Source: Psychrobacillus sp. FSL H8-0483 (GTDB lineage: Bacteria > Bacillota > Bacilli > Bacillales_A > Planococcaceae). Taken from it: 64,000 nt of DNA. The stretch lies in contig NZ_CP152052.1 in NCBI RefSeq assembly GCF_038637725.1, positions 479,501 through 543,500 on the forward strand, in the 5' to 3' direction. Below the pieces are notes generated by a model. The model was given only the letters and a program-made list of their open reading frames with translations. It made no database searches and was not told where the DNA came from. This document shows positions 63,136-64,000 of the stretch, in pieces (the first letter of the stretch is position 1; every line of letters begins with the position of its first letter). Made by a program: the position numbers and the translations under genes.

Positions 63136-64000
63136 TTGAAGAAAATATTAGGTCGTGTAACAGATGTTGTTACAACTAGAAAAGGCATGTGGCTGACTGT
63201 AGGGTTTTGGGTAGTCCTAACAGTATTGCTAACTGTTTTTGCACCAGCGGCAAGTGAACATAAGGTATCGAGTGTTGCTTCTTTACCAGAGGATGCAAAA
63301 TCCGTTATAGCTCAAAAGAAAACGGATGAGAATTTTAAAGACGCAGAAAGCCTTCCAGGAATTCTCGTTTTGCAATCGAAAGAAGGAGAAATAGATATAG
63401 AAGCACTTGGAGTTGCTTTAAATAAAGTAAGTGCTGCAAATATTCAAGGGGTGAAAGAAGTAATCCCATTTAGCAGTATGCCTCCTCAAGCACTAGTTGG
63501 ATTTTTCTCGGAGGACAAAGAAACGGCAGTTATTCCATTAAGTTTTGTCACATCATTAGAAACGGCAGATTTAGAAATAGCTTTAGATGAAATAAAGAAA
63601 ATTATGTTAGATGAGACAGGTTCAACCGTTTATATGACTGGACCTGCCGGAATTGCAGTAGATACTACAAACTTATTTGAACGTGCGGACATTGTTTTAT
63701 TATTATCTACAGTCGGTATTATTTTAATTTTATTAATCCTAATCTATCGTTCTCCATTATTAGCACTAATTCCACTATTAGCAGCTGGGATTGTATATCA
63801 AGTTGTGAACCAGTTACTAGGGATTATGGGTGCTAATGGATTAGATTTAGCAAGTCAATCATTATCTATTATGTCCATTTTGTTATTTGCTGCGACGATT
63901 GATTACTCTCTTTTTGTATTCTCTCGCTATCGGGAGGAATTAAAGCATTATGAAAGTAAATTTGATGCCATGAAATGGGCAATGCGTGAAACAGGGATTC
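63136..64000 (+). CDS. MMPL-family (RND-like) transporter, N-terminal part
   Basis: The gene runs off the right edge; 288 codons are visible. TTG start at 63136 with GGGGAG upstream. A first membrane helix (WLTVGFWVVLTVLLTVFAPA) is followed by an external domain of about 150 residues with DETGSTVYMTGPAGIAVDT, then clustered helices (IVLLLSTVGIILILLILIY, LLALIPLLAAGI) and FAATIDYSLFVFSRYREEL, which carries the conserved Asp-Tyr of proton-driven MMPL/MmpL3-like proteins. Typical exporters of lipids or drugs; probably repressed by the TetR protein upstream. Confidence 0.9.
   Translation, partial: MKKILGRVTDVVTTRKGMWLTVGFWVVLTVLLTVFAPAASEHKVSSVASLPEDAKSVIAQKKTDENFKDAESLPGILVLQSKEGEIDIEALGVALNKVSAANIQGVKEVIPFSSMPPQALVGFFSEDKETAVIPLSFVTSLETADLEIALDEIKKIMLDETGSTVYMTGPAGIAVDTTNLFERADIVLLLSTVGIILILLILIYRSPLLALIPLLAAGIVYQVVNQLLGIMGANGLDLASQSLSIMSILLFAATIDYSLFVFSRYREELKHYESKFDAMKWAMRETGI

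Noticed and set aside
1-64000. CRISPR arrays, tRNA or rRNA genes, prophage or transposase genes
   Set aside because: No regularly spaced direct repeats, cloverleaf genes, rRNA sequences, phage modules or transposase motifs were found in a read of both strands.

Overview
The window comes from a low-GC, Gram-positive, endospore-forming member of the Bacillales, probably of the Planococcaceae (Psychrobacillus/Lysinibacillus/Sporosarcina-like); the genus is an inference from gene content. Supporting signs are the end of a Ger(x)C germination gene, KinB-like sporulation kinases, two T-box leaders, WalR-type boxes at cell-wall genes, sigma-B-type promoters at two general stress genes, a YheC/YheD coat-type ATP-grasp protein, SLH domains, and strong AAGGAGG ribosome-binding sites with frequent TTG/GTG starts. 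I see no tRNA, rRNA, CRISPR array, prophage or transposase gene.

Layout. 1-4,200: germination gene end, a small YfhD-like gene, two tandem 5TM histidine kinases (one with a degenerate ATP-binding domain) and an unknown gene. 4,600-8,600: an ECF sigma/DUF4179 anti-sigma pair and a secreted protein with three IseA domains. 8,900-11,150: MazG-like hydrolase, methyltransferase, EamA transporter. 11,600-22,650: a catabolic/uptake island with two CodA-like amidohydrolases, a complete Opp/Dpp ABC importer, a LytS-type kinase with an AraC-type response regulator, and a sodium:solute symporter. 23,000-33,400: MFS transporter, alpha/beta hydrolase, SEC-C protein, YusW lipoprotein, PadR/HAAS pair, general stress protein with an apparent frameshift, DnaQ-BRCT exonuclease and a chemoreceptor. 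33,400-36,250: noncoding repeats and T-box-controlled argS. 36,300-42,030: YunD-like nucleotidase, DmpA-like aminopeptidase, TopB. 42,400-51,150: NlpC/P60 enzyme, MurF-like ligase, M14 peptidase, a pseudogene graveyard, YheC/YheD ATP-grasp and a DUF2156-like acyltransferase. 51,300-64,000: stress protein, flavin reductase, phosphoesterase, TVP38 protein, methyltransferase, T-box-controlled MFS transporter, erythromycin esterase homologue, SLH serine protease, PBP4-type carboxypeptidase, TetR regulator and the start of an MMPL transporter.

The most unusual feature is a family of highly structured noncoding elements: an about 513-bp copy with perfect 14-bp terminal inverted repeats (33,691-34,203), a diverged relative with compensatory stem changes (11,225-11,596), and an inverted 5' fragment (31,465-31,570). 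They look like a mobile or repeated structured RNA that I cannot assign to a known class. The second candidate system is the amide-bond enzyme neighbourhood at 43,893-51,142, where a decayed second MurF-like gene lies between the ATP-grasp gene and the M14 peptidase gene, suggesting these genes once formed one operon. Several dispersed GC-richer repeat families (called A, B and C here) and small gene remnants fill most of the intergenic space.
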